NCBI GenBank assembly: GCA_027578815.1
Contig: JANBTH010000071.1
Location: 1-40,264 of the forward strand
Direction of reading: 5' to 3'
Length of the DNA: 40,264 nt
From: Coemansia sp. RSA 1804
Lineage: Eukaryota > Kickxellomycota > Kickxellomycetes > Kickxellales > Kickxellaceae
In this document: positions 1-8,233 of the stretch, one piece after another
How positions within the stretch are numbered: the first letter of the stretch is position 1
How the letters are laid out: every line of letters begins with the position of its first letter
Translations under genes and position numbers: made by a program
The notes under the pieces: generated by a model
Databases searched by the model: none
What the model was told of the DNA's origin: nothing
What the model saw: only the letters and a program-made list of their open reading frames with translations

Positions 1-1725
1 GCTACGCCGACTCAGCTCCTGCTCTACTTCACGCTTACGTTTCTGCTCCATCCGCAGCTCAACATCCGCTTGATCCTCCACAGTTGCCGACGTGCCAGCA
101 TCACGACTGCCACCAATGTCTAGTGCAGCTACACCTTTAGCTGCATCGGATGCCCCATTGTCCTCGCCAGTAGACGCAGAAGGCTCAGGAATCACAATTT
201 CAAACTCATTCTTGGGCTTAGGAAGCGACGCCAGCTTGTGTGCCAGCTGCTCACGCAAACCACGGCTAGCCATCTTGCGTTCGCGAGGTGTGGCTCCTAC
301 AGCCTGGATTGGCGTATTTAGCCCTAGCTCGTCACGGAAGACAGGTTGGGCTTTACTTGACCCTCTGGTACCAGAATCGTTTAATGCCGACGAGCGGAAA
401 GGTGTGGCAAGTGGGTTAGGCGTGGCGGTTGTGCCTCTCTGCGGCATTGCTGCGCGGAAGCCAGTTCCTTCACCGTGCGCCGTGTGTCGCTGGGTCGACT
501 CGCCGCCAAGGAGAGGGGTTGCTTGCATGGCCATAGCACGCTGTGCAAGAGCCTCATTCATAAGACGGTCTGACTGAGCTGGGGTGCGCGGCGTACGAGC
601 AGCGATGGCTGAAGGCGTCTCCGAATAGTCTCCTAGCAGCGCATCAGTCGATGATCCGCCGTTGGCGCCGCTGACAAGTTCCCTGGCAAGCGCCCCTTGT
701 TGGCCAAGCTTTGCAATAGTCTCCATTTCAGCGTCATTAACCTGAGGAGAAGGTAGTACCAGTTTCTTACGCTTGGCCAGTTGCTCCGCCTCCTCCTTTG
801 CCGCAATAGTATCCGCCGCCCTCTGGTCCGTGGCACGAACAAACGCTACAGCGTCCTTGTTCTTGTTGTCGCGCTTACGCTTGGCTTCTTTGCGTGAATC
901 ATCTTCACGATCGGCCCTGCTTTTCGCTTCAAGACTGTCCAGATACTTTCCTTTAAGCGAATCAATACCCGATTCCTTTCGCGAAAGTTCTTCTGTTGTA
1001 TCGTAAAACCCAGGCATCGGTTTCTTCTCATATGGAATTTCTGCATTGTAATCAATATGCGCCTTGTGTTTCTTTGGCTTCTTCGCTTTAAGATCCACGC
1101 CTGCTGCCTTGAGCTCGCGTCTCTTCTGTAGCGTGGCCAGCCGCCGTGCCTCTTCAATTTGCCTTTCGCGCGCCTTACGCTTGGCTTTCTTCCCCTGCGT
1201 GTTGGCCAATCGAGCTCTCGCCTCCGACAGCATGTCCTTTTCGTCTTCGTCCATGTCGACAGGATCCGGACGTGCCGGACGGGTCTCGGGGTTAGGGTTG
1301 ATCTCTCCTGGACGGAGCCTCCGGGCATCGTTAGCTGCGGCTTGTCCCTCGGCTCCAGCCTCCCCACGCAAACCAAGATCGTCTTCTTCGCCTGCAGCTC
1401 GCGCCTCTGCCTCATCGAGAAGCCTCTGGTACCGCTCCAGGCATTGTGCGGGGGTGCGTCCCACGATAGGAGCTATTGTGCGCCATTGCGTGGGCATTAG
1501 CTTGGCCAGATGAAGCAGCTTCTCGTCTTCTTCCTTTGACCACTCGGTCTTTTTAATACTCGGGTCAAGCCATTCATACCACCGCGCTTTGCATTGCTTA
1601 GGCGTTTTGCGCACAAGCAGCGACGATATCCGCGCCCACTGCGTCTTCCCGTACTTCATAACCGCTGCCTTGAGGATCTCGTCCTCGGTGTTTTTCCAAA
1701 CACCTCCCTTCAAGTTAATACGCAT
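1..1725 (-). CDS. CEF1: Pre-mRNA splicing factor CDC5L/Cef1, C-terminus cut by window edge
   Basis: Core component of the Prp19 (NineTeen) complex, which acts in spliceosome activation; nuclear. The reading frame is open without introns from an ATG at 1725 to the left edge, giving 575 codons. Residues about 5-105 hold two Myb/SANT repeats, beginning GGVWKNTEDE and ending near RTPAQCLERYQRLLDE. A lysine/arginine-rich helical stretch follows, then the family signature IDYNAEIPYEKKPMPGFYDT near residue 230. A Thr-Pro-rich region with repeated TP sites (RTPRTPA, ATPLLGG, ATPNPLATPF) comes next; in this family it is a phosphorylation and partner-binding region. Human CDC5L is about 800 residues, so roughly the last quarter lies outside the window. 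The next gene (Fcf2, same strand) ends 286 nt upstream of this start. Identification is by the Myb pair plus the central signature and is firm. Confidence 0.95.
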   Translation of the reverse strand, partial: MRINLKGGVWKNTEDEILKAAVMKYGKTQWARISSLLVRKTPKQCKARWYEWLDPSIKKTEWSKEEDEKLLHLAKLMPTQWRTIAPIVGRTPAQCLERYQRLLDEAEARAAGEEDDLGLRGEAGAEGQAAANDARRLRPGEINPNPETRPARPDPVDMDEDEKDMLSEARARLANTQGKKAKRKARERQIEEARRLATLQKRRELKAAGVDLKAKKPKKHKAHIDYNAEIPYEKKPMPGFYDTTEELSRKESGIDSLKGKYLDSLEAKSRADREDDSRKEAKRKRDNKNKDAVAFVRATDQRAADTIAAKEEAEQLAKRKKLVLPSPQVNDAEMETIAKLGQQGALARELVSGANGGSSTDALLGDYSETPSAIAARTPRTPAQSDRLMNEALAQRAMAMQATPLLGGESTQRHTAHGEGTGFRAAMPQRGTTATPNPLATPFRSSALNDSGTRGSSKAQPVFRDELGLNTPIQAVGATPRERKMASRGLREQLAHKLASLPKPKNEFEIVIPEPSASTGEDNGASDAAKGVAALDIGGSRDAGTSATVEDQADVELRMEQKRKREVEQELSRRS

Positions 1726-2011
1726 TCTCTGTAAAATTACAAAATAGCGTGTTAAAGCTGTTCTAGTGAAAAAGAGTAGAGAACGTGGAACTAGACAAGG
1801 CAAAGAGCAAGGGAGACTATTCTTTTCAAACAACAAATTTAATGGCTAGTTGTAAAAAGCGTTTTTAGCGAGCAGGGAAATTACCCATTCTACACATATA
1901 AGAACGGTTATGTGCCAACTACATTATGCTCACGTGATTTCTTCTTTTAGACAGCTTGTGGCCATTTCAACATTATATATATTAAGACTAAACAAACTAC
2001 AAGTCTCTCCT

Positions 2012-2845
2012 TCACTTGCGCTTGGGTTTCTTGTCAAACTTCTGCCGCTTCTTGCCGCCAACAGCGGTCTCCCGGTACCATTGCCTGTTGCCGCTTTTGT
2101 TATGCGAGTGGATCTCGCCAACCTTCCGCTTAAAGTAATCGCGAGCCTGCTTGTCAGCCAAAAGCTCATCCACAAGATTGCTGCGTCGCTCTTTCTTTGT
2201 CATTCTGCCTGAGTAGAACTCGGTTGGGCCTTCGATAATGGTTCCCATTTCAAAGTACTTGGGAGTCTGCTTGCCCATGGTGCCCTTTTTGTAGAACTGC
2301 TTTGGATCAAGCACATTGCGCAGCTGCAGGACCCGTAGATCGTTTTTTAGCTCCTGTGTCATGACCGGCGCCTTCATTCCAAACCACCGCTTTCCAGCCG
2401 TCTTTTCCTTTTCACCCGAAAGCTCGCTTGCAGTCTTGCGCTTGACTGTTGGATCGTACTGTCCGATCTTGCGCTCAACCTCTGGCGGAAGCGAAGATGA
2501 TGACGACGGCTGCTCGCTGCTGTCCTCTTCTGCTACATCTTGGCTGTTTTTGTTGGAAGCGTATATCCTGTGCGCATCAAGCCTGGCAGCACCAGTTTTT
2601 GAGTCTACTCGAAGCGGAAGCAGATGGTTGTTTTCGCCCACATTCAGGCGCAGCGGCACAGACAGCGCTTGTGGCTTGTTGGACCCCCTGACACGCTCGG
2701 CTTTTGCCTCTTCGGCCTTCTCCTTTCCTCTTGCTGTAAGTGCTATTCTCGCTTGGTTTAGCAGCGCTTCCAGCTCACTGTCGTTGGCATTCAGAGCCAG
2801 AGAAGACGTTGCTGCTGCTGTTGCCTTCGAGCTCTGTCCATCCAT
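2012..2845 (-). CDS. FCF2: rRNA-processing protein Fcf2 (DNTTIP2-type Fcf2 domain)
   Basis: A 277-residue nucleolar protein needed for early pre-rRNA cleavages in the small-subunit processome (known for yeast Fcf2). The first 140 residues are low-complexity and acidic/serine-rich, with the helix ELEALLNQARIAL near residue 25. The Fcf2 domain runs from about residue 155 to 245: it starts at KRWFGMKAP, continues through LRNVLDPKQFYKK and PKYFEMGTIIEGP, and ends at ERRSNLVDELLAD. The C-terminus is strongly basic (KKRQKFDKKPKRK), as in yeast Fcf2. The ATG at 2845 opens the frame and no intron is needed. The gene diverges from the NDUFB10-like gene across 362 nt containing a GATC-rich element shared with another ribosome-biogenesis gene. 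Confidence 0.93.
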   Translation of the reverse strand: MDGQSSKATAAATSSLALNANDSELEALLNQARIALTARGKEKAEEAKAERVRGSNKPQALSVPLRLNVGENNHLLPLRVDSKTGAARLDAHRIYASNKNSQDVAEEDSSEQPSSSSSLPPEVERKIGQYDPTVKRKTASELSGEKEKTAGKRWFGMKAPVMTQELKNDLRVLQLRNVLDPKQFYKKGTMGKQTPKYFEMGTIIEGPTEFYSGRMTKKERRSNLVDELLADKQARDYFKRKVGEIHSHNKSGNRQWYRETAVGGKKRQKFDKKPKRK

Positions 2846-3207
2846 GTCTGTATTGTTATGTATAAAAAAGTATCGCTTCCTCTAAATGCAAATGAGTATA
2901 TGTCAATCCTAACGAGCACTAATAAAAGAAAGCCCCAAGAAGAAATAGACGGAGAGCCTTGATGGATAAAATGTAAAGAAAAAAAAAAGTTCCCCAAAAG
3001 CTAGCAATCAGTGGATCAGCGATTGCGATCTGATTACATGTGCTTGTTTTTAGAATCACTAGGGAGATCGTAGATGTGTGGGAGAAAGCGATTAGAACTC
3101 GCGGTTATTCTTCAGCTCCTTTACCCTTCTTTTCGCTAAATCCAAGCGCCACTGTATTTATTACTCTTTTATTTTACATTTTCTGCTTGATCAATCCATT
3201 GCACAAG
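2846..3207. promoter_or_regulatory. Divergent intergenic region between Fcf2 and the NDUFB10-like gene
   Basis: This 362-nt spacer must carry both promoters. It contains an A-rich run near 2976-2988 and, at 3013-3040, a cluster of GATC/GCGAT words (GCGAT at 3019 and 3025, then GATCTGATTACATG). A T-rich stretch precedes the NDUFB10-like ATG. Promoter function is inferred from position only. Confidence 0.4.
3027..3040. promoter_or_regulatory. GATCTGATTACATG element upstream of Fcf2
   Basis: A 14-nt word differing at one base from the word at 18248-18261 upstream of the ZCCHC9-like gene. Both lie 165-185 nt upstream of the ATG of a minus-strand ribosome-biogenesis gene, in the same orientation. 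A role as a shared transcription-factor site is an inference. Confidence 0.35.
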
Positions 3208-3650
3208 ATGTCTAAACCAGAGGATTTCGGCCCGGCCAGAGCCACTCGCGAGAATGTGTACACCGCAGATCGCCTTGGTACGTGCTACTATTATTTGTTG
3301 ATGAATCTGTCGCATTTGTAATAGCGAAAAGAAGGTCAAGGGAATGAGACTCTAGGGTCCTCGATGGATAGATAGAAACCAACAACGCAGCTGACTATCC
3401 ACCAGTTATTGTATTGTTGTTATTATTATTTGTAGAGCTCCAGGATAATGTCGATAAGCGCGTGCGTGCGCAGTGGGTCAAGATCATGAAGCTGCGTATT
3501 GTGCGCGAGATGCTCAACGAGTGCTACGAGCGCGAGGGCGTGAACCACATGCAGAACTGCCGTGTCCTTGTCGAGCGTTATCTCAGAGATCTTCCCGAGG
3601 CTCGGATTGATGGAACCCCGTACAAGTTTAGAAAGAATAAGCCCGAGTAG
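3208..3650 (+). CDS. NADH:ubiquinone oxidoreductase NDUFB10/PDSW-like subunit (two exons)
   Basis: Likely accessory subunit of mitochondrial complex I membrane arm. Exon 1 is 3208-3277 (ATG at 3208) and exon 2 is 3436-3650. Removing the 158-nt GTACGT...TGTAG intron joins MSKPEDFGP...YTADRL to ELQDNVDKRVRAQW in frame, giving 94 residues. The body is one charged helix followed by a paired-cysteine segment, CYEREGVNHMQNC (C-x11-C), and RVLVERYLRDL. This resembles the cysteine helix and Asn-Cys-Arg segment of the PDSW/NDUFB10 family. There is no transmembrane segment or cleavable presequence, as expected for an intermembrane-space-facing subunit. The length is close to fungal members and shorter than the human protein (about 170). 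Family assignment comes from recalled motif similarity and is less certain than the gene structure. Confidence 0.75.
3278..3435 (+). other. Intron in the NDUFB10-like gene
   Basis: A 158-nt intron with donor GTACGT and acceptor TTTGTAG, preceded by an AT-rich, pyrimidine-rich end (3408-3433). It splits a codon after its first base. Without splicing, exon 1 reads into a stop at 3319-3321. Confidence 0.85.
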
Positions 3651-4177
3651 ACTGTTATTCTTCTGCTGTTTTTGGGACTTGTCTTAGTGTTTTTAGTGTA
3701 GTTCTTTTTTACCTATTGATCTCGACATTCTTGTCGTTTCTTCTGTTATCTTTTAACATATTTCATTTTCTTTTCTCAACATCCTCTAAATATGAAAATT
3801 ATGTGATGTACAGGCTACTAGTCGATTCATGACCTGGGATAAGAAGATGCTAAAGAGCTCTGAGGATCTCGCAGTTGATGAAGACGACAAGAATACATTT
3901 TTGCTTTATAAAACAATGGAAGCGTGGGGAGAAATAAGCAGCTATAAATGAAGCTAAAATTAGCACCCACCCCACCAACAAAAATGGTGACATTGGTTGA
4001 TTGTTTTTCTTCTCTCTCAATACTTTTCCGTTTGGTTATTTCCAAAGTATACTCTTGTCCATTTGTACTCTTTTTTCTTTTCTATTGCATTTGTTTCACT
4101 CCAATATCCCTTGTCCATCCAACAACCATTCTCAAACGCAACACGGAGTAAAATAGAGAAAAGGAGGCAAACAAAAA
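3651..4177. other. Intergenic region between the NDUFB10-like and TPR genes
   Basis: 527 nt of AT-rich DNA between tandem plus-strand genes. It contains pyrimidine-rich stretches (about 3994-4110) typical of the leaders in this window, then an A-rich stretch just before the TPR start codon. The small open frames here are lysine- or phenylalanine-rich translations of biased DNA. No gene is supported. Confidence 0.6.
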
Positions 4178-5320
4178 ATGGTCTTTGAATTTCTAAAGAG
4201 AGAGCCGGAAGCACCGCCACCCAATCCAGTTCTACTCCTAGCCGAAGCACAAGAGTTCCTCAAGGAGGAGAACTTTGAGGGAGCACTAGGAAAGTTCGAC
4301 GAGCTGTGCTCACTGCCAGTGCAGTCGCCACTACCGCTCCTCTCGCGGGCGACATGTCGGCTTCATTTGAAAAAGTACGAGGGGGTTGTGGAGGACTGCG
4401 AGAAGGTGCTCAAGTTCCTCAACTCTGACGTCGATGGGCATGCGGAGGAAGGGTGCACGACGGTGCATTCGCTGGCGCTGATGCGGATGGCCAAGGCGTA
4501 CAAGGAGCTCGGACGACTGGACGACTCGAAGAGCGCGCTTATGCGCAAGAACGCGCTGGAGCACAAGTTGGGACGCGACACGCTCGATAATGACGGGGAC
4601 AATGCGGAGGGCGGCGATCCCGAGGAGGCCGCGCGCAAGGAGCGCGAGATTGCCGAGGAGTGGAAGGAAAAGGGTAACGTCGAGTACAAAAAGGAGAACT
4701 GGGCTGCTGCACTCGACCACTACAAGAACGGACTTGTCTACGACATGTATAATGCGAAGATCCATGGCAACGCATGTATGGCGCTGATAAAGATGAAGCG
4801 CTGGCCCCAGGCCCTTAAGCATGCCGAGCAGTGCATTGCCCTGGAACCCAAGTGGGTCAAAGGATACTACATGAAGGGCACGGTTCTGAGCAACGAGAGC
4901 AAGATTGAGCAGGCTCGCGATGTGCTTCGCCAGGCCGTCAAGATGGAGCCGCAGAACGAGCAGATCAAGTCGCTGCTTGACGAGGTGGAGCAGCGCGTAG
5001 ACTACGTGGAGTCGCGGCTCCGGCGCCGCAAGACAAACAACAACAACGGCGCTGCTGACAAATCGTCAGTATCAGAAAAGGACGCCAGAAAGCACTCTGC
5101 TAGCGACAGTGGCCCCGAAACCAATGGCGCCGACGACAACCAGGCGGCTGTGGAGGATGTGGACAGCGATGAAGAGTACTGCGACGACGGTAGCTGTCGC
5201 ACACCAAAGAAGGTCAAGCTTCAGGTCACTCGCAAGCAGGTCACAGACACGCTTGTCGATCTGTGTGCAGCAGCAATCGGTGTTGCCATTGTGTGGCTGA
5301 TCGTGGCAAGAGACGAGTAG
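4178..5320 (+). CDS. Tail-anchored tetratricopeptide-repeat protein
   Basis: A 380-residue protein with two TPR blocks and a C-terminal membrane anchor. The first block (about residues 18-130) has helices such as LLAEAQEFLKEENFEGALGK and a second unit around SRATCRLHLKKYEGVVEDCE. The second (about 155-275) includes EWKEKGNVEYKKENWAAALD, HGNACMALIKMKRWPQALKH and WVKGYYMKGTVLSNESKIEQ, a three-repeat arrangement like the co-chaperone TPRs of Sti1/TOMM34/DNAJC7-type proteins. A charged coiled segment and an acidic linker (about 285-345) follow. The last 25 residues form one hydrophobic helix, LVDLCAAAIGVAIVWLIV, ending in a short charged tail, the layout of a tail-anchored ER or outer mitochondrial membrane protein. 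A role as a membrane-bound HSP70/HSP90 adaptor is inferred; no specific orthologue was recognised. The gene converges on Oct1, with stops 121 nt apart. Confidence 0.85.
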   Translation: MVFEFLKREPEAPPPNPVLLLAEAQEFLKEENFEGALGKFDELCSLPVQSPLPLLSRATCRLHLKKYEGVVEDCEKVLKFLNSDVDGHAEEGCTTVHSLALMRMAKAYKELGRLDDSKSALMRKNALEHKLGRDTLDNDGDNAEGGDPEEAARKEREIAEEWKEKGNVEYKKENWAAALDHYKNGLVYDMYNAKIHGNACMALIKMKRWPQALKHAEQCIALEPKWVKGYYMKGTVLSNESKIEQARDVLRQAVKMEPQNEQIKSLLDEVEQRVDYVESRLRRRKTNNNNGAADKSSVSEKDARKHSASDSGPETNGADDNQAAVEDVDSDEEYCDDGSCRTPKKVKLQVTRKQVTDTLVDLCAAAIGVAIVWLIVARDE

Positions 5321-5441
5321 TACGATGGCCTGAGCATGATGCATTTCTGGTGTTGGTCTCCCTTTTTTTGTTTCGAACATCTTCTCTGTCAAGTTAGTCT
5401 AGTCTAGTCTATCAGCAGTATTAAATTAATATAAAAGGCCG

Positions 5442-7886
5442 TCACAGATCAGGCAGACGCCAGCTGCCAACGATACGCATAGCCGATTCGTTGCCTCGAG
5501 AAACCGCATCGATCTCGTCCTTTGACATCTTGCCATTGTCAAGCACCGCAGCAATGCATTTCCACGGATCGCGTCCGCCGCCCCAGCGCAAAACCTCGTT
5601 TTTGAAGCGCTCCCCGGCCTCGCGGTTGAGCGGGCTGCATTGTCCACCGCTACCACCACTCTGTACAAGCGACTTATTGCCCATGAAAACGCGATCCCAG
5701 ATCTGACCAGCAAGCACGCGATCAAACAGGTACGCATAGTAGGATGCGCCATACCCGACCAGATGCGTGAAGCGCGACTGCCACCGCGTTCCTTGCACAT
5801 AGCTGAATATGCGAGAGCCGCCAATCCCGCTTGTAAACATCCGATCTTCGTGTACGCTTGCAAGGGACCGCGTCGACCACCCGGGACTTGGCTCTCGATC
5901 AGCTGCCAAAGGATCAAGCGCCGCTGAATGGTACCGCTGGTCAAGCGCAGACATGAATAGCTGCGCATGAAGATCTAGTGCTGCGTACTTGCGCCGTCTC
6001 TCTGTATGCTTGGCTAGTAGATCCGGAGGAAGCGGTGCGTCGGTCTTGTGGTTCGATGCAAAGGTAGAAAGCACCTGCGGAGACCTTGCAAAGTGCTCCA
6101 TCAGAATAGATGGCAACTCGACAAAGTCTACGGCGCACCGGGTGCCAGCCACATTGTGGAATCCGTTTTGGCCAAGCATCGAGTGCATCGCATGGCCCAT
6201 CTCGTGGAAGATTGTCTCAACGTTGCTCCAGCTCAGCAGCGGCGGCGAGTCCTCCTCGGGCAATGGGAAGTCGCATATCAGCACAACCACCGGCAACTGG
6301 AACTGCTTTCCGTCCTTCTCAACAACGGTCTGGCTCGAATAGCTTTGCTGGCTGCTAGAGACAGCAATGTCGTTGTCTATGCGGCGTGCACAGCGTGCGG
6401 TAAAGTGCGCAGCGCCCACATGCGCCTTGCTATTGCGAGTAAACACGTCGCAGTAGATAATTCCTTGCAGCTTTCCATTCTCGTCAACTACTTCAAGCTT
6501 GCGCACGTCAGGATGCCATATTTCACCAGGCTGTGGTGTAGCCGCCTTTAACTCGATCCCGTACAGACTTTTGAACACTCGCGAGAGACCGAGCACAACC
6601 CTTCCAAGGCTAAAGTACGGATTAAGAGATGGAAGTGCGCCCAAATTCATCTGCTGTTTGCTCACCAAGAAATCCCGATCCCACGGATTGATGCCGGCGA
6701 CGCTGCCTTGGCCGGATTGTGCTTGCGTGTTCATAAGTGACGCGATAATCGACTTCCACTGCGGTTTGGCCTGCTCTGCAAGGCCGCGAAGGAATGTGTC
6801 GACATGGGCTGGGGATTTAGCCATCTTGTCATCCAACGCCATGTGCGCAAACGAATCGAATCCTACTGTGTGCGACAACGCTCGCCGATCCTCCAGAAGC
6901 TGCTCAAGGGCATTTACGGCGCCAGATGACCCGCAATGCCACATGCGGTACACCGCCTCACGCGTGGCGGAATCCTCGCAATCGCGAAGAATATGATGCA
7001 CAGCGTAGCCGTCCTGCGCAATGCTGGCTACTGCTGTGCCGTCGCTTCTCTTGCGAGTGTTTGACGTTTGCATAATGTGCATCATGACGGACGACGGCAG
7101 CGTACGCAGCTCGGCAACTGGCACGTCAACCGACCGTGTCTCTTGAGGCGGTTGCGACTGAAAGCGGATAAAGTCGCGCGACAGATCGTGGATGCTCGAC
7201 GATAGCTGCACAAACCTCTCATGCGTAGTTTTTGCTAAATGGATGCCCGATCTTTCAAAATCCCTTCTAAACGACTCTGCTACGGCAAGCTCTAGAGTGT
7301 CAAGCGTGCTTCGGATTGTCGGATCGTCCATAACCTCCACTAGCTTTCGGTACAGCCCAACGTGTGTGTTCAATCCGTTCATATAATCGAGCATCGTCGC
7401 ATACACCTGGTCTGCCGCTGCTTGCCAGTTACTGTCGGGATGCACTTGTCTGACCAGCTCTGCAACATCCATGACACGACAAAGCGCATCACTTAGTTGG
7501 TCTAGACATTTGATCACCTGTCTTTTCTCGTCGGCTGTTTTTGCATCTAGCACCTTTTGAACCAGCACCTGGGCCTCTGCAACAGCCTCTTTGCCAGTCC
7601 CTTGAAACGACTTTGGCGACAGGAACCGTGATTCCATTAGAAGCCCTGTTGGCTGGCCCTGGTGATACCATTGGGAGCCTAGTGCTGTTTTTGTTGGCAA
7701 GTCAAAGATATCGCGCAACGACAGCTCCTCATCCTTTGTCACTCTATGCGTGTCGGTTGAGCTCAACGTCTGCAGATAAGCCTTGCCGGAAGATTTGCTG
7801 CATTTCAAGAGTGCACTCGTTGGATGTTTCTGCTTTACACACCTTGCCACGAGCGAATGCGCATTGCGTTTGTGGATGGCCAGCAT
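5442..7886 (-). CDS. OCT1: Mitochondrial intermediate peptidase (Oct1/MIP), M3 zinc metallopeptidase
   Basis: Matrix peptidase that removes an octapeptide from imported precursors after the main processing peptidase has cut. From the ATG at 7886 it is 814 residues. The frame continues upstream only to a GTG at 7931, so the ATG is chosen; it gives a basic, acid-free N-terminus (MLAIHKRNAHSLVARCVKQK) suited to mitochondrial import. The zinc site HEMGH lies in ETIFHEMGHAMHSMLGQ, followed by the MIP-type VAGTRCAVDFVELPSILMEHF, where the conserved glutamate supplies the third ligand. The C-terminal helical lobe ends in a Tyr-rich segment (YGASYYAYLFDRVLAGQIWD) typical of MIP. Length is slightly above yeast Oct1 (772). 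No introns. It converges on the TPR gene and diverges from RINT1. Confidence 0.95.
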   Translation of the reverse strand: MLAIHKRNAHSLVARCVKQKHPTSALLKCSKSSGKAYLQTLSSTDTHRVTKDEELSLRDIFDLPTKTALGSQWYHQGQPTGLLMESRFLSPKSFQGTGKEAVAEAQVLVQKVLDAKTADEKRQVIKCLDQLSDALCRVMDVAELVRQVHPDSNWQAAADQVYATMLDYMNGLNTHVGLYRKLVEVMDDPTIRSTLDTLELAVAESFRRDFERSGIHLAKTTHERFVQLSSSIHDLSRDFIRFQSQPPQETRSVDVPVAELRTLPSSVMMHIMQTSNTRKRSDGTAVASIAQDGYAVHHILRDCEDSATREAVYRMWHCGSSGAVNALEQLLEDRRALSHTVGFDSFAHMALDDKMAKSPAHVDTFLRGLAEQAKPQWKSIIASLMNTQAQSGQGSVAGINPWDRDFLVSKQQMNLGALPSLNPYFSLGRVVLGLSRVFKSLYGIELKAATPQPGEIWHPDVRKLEVVDENGKLQGIIYCDVFTRNSKAHVGAAHFTARCARRIDNDIAVSSSQQSYSSQTVVEKDGKQFQLPVVVLICDFPLPEEDSPPLLSWSNVETIFHEMGHAMHSMLGQNGFHNVAGTRCAVDFVELPSILMEHFARSPQVLSTFASNHKTDAPLPPDLLAKHTERRRKYAALDLHAQLFMSALDQRYHSAALDPLAADREPSPGWSTRSLASVHEDRMFTSGIGGSRIFSYVQGTRWQSRFTHLVGYGASYYAYLFDRVLAGQIWDRVFMGNKSLVQSGGSGGQCSPLNREAGERFKNEVLRWGGGRDPWKCIAAVLDNGKMSKDEIDAVSRGNESAMRIVGSWRLPDL

Positions 7887-8233
7887 TCTCTTAAAATAAT
7901 AATAATAGCACGCCTTGTATCTTGCACGCACTCTGCCCTGCCACCTCTTTCTTGCCTTGTCTTTGATACACGGCGTATATATAAGTCAAATTAAAGAAGG
8001 AAAAAGAAGCAGAGGAGAAAAAAGATAAAGCTAGTGAAAGCTCCCCCTGAAGAACTTTCACCCCTATAAAGCTGAAAATGTTTGATCAGCAAAGAGCTTG
8101 AGCTGTTCTCGTTTTAATTTTATGCTCTTGCTTTCTCGCTATATTTCCTGTGCTTGTTTTTATCTACTTTTTTGTTTTTCCTAATGTATTGCATGCACTG
8201 ATTGCATTTACTTCATTTCCACAGTCAACGAAA
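7887..8233. promoter_or_regulatory. Divergent promoter region between Oct1 and RINT1
   Basis: 347 nt containing a TATATATA box at 7976-7983, about 90 nt upstream of the Oct1 ATG, and a purine-rich block (7995-8035). A strongly pyrimidine-rich stretch (8105-8222) leads into the RINT1 ATG and ends with TTTCCACAG, which could be the acceptor of an intron in the 5' untranslated region. All of this is inferred from sequence pattern. Confidence 0.4.

Noticed and set aside
7887..7931. 15-codon N-terminal extension of Oct1
   Set aside because: It starts at GTG, which is not a normal fungal start, and encodes a Tyr run from a TAT/TTA repeat.
8150..8233. 28-codon N-terminal extension of RINT1
   Set aside because: It encodes Phe/Leu-rich residues from a pyrimidine-rich leader, ending just before an ATG in good context; RINT1 proteins are cytosolic peripheral proteins without a signal peptide.
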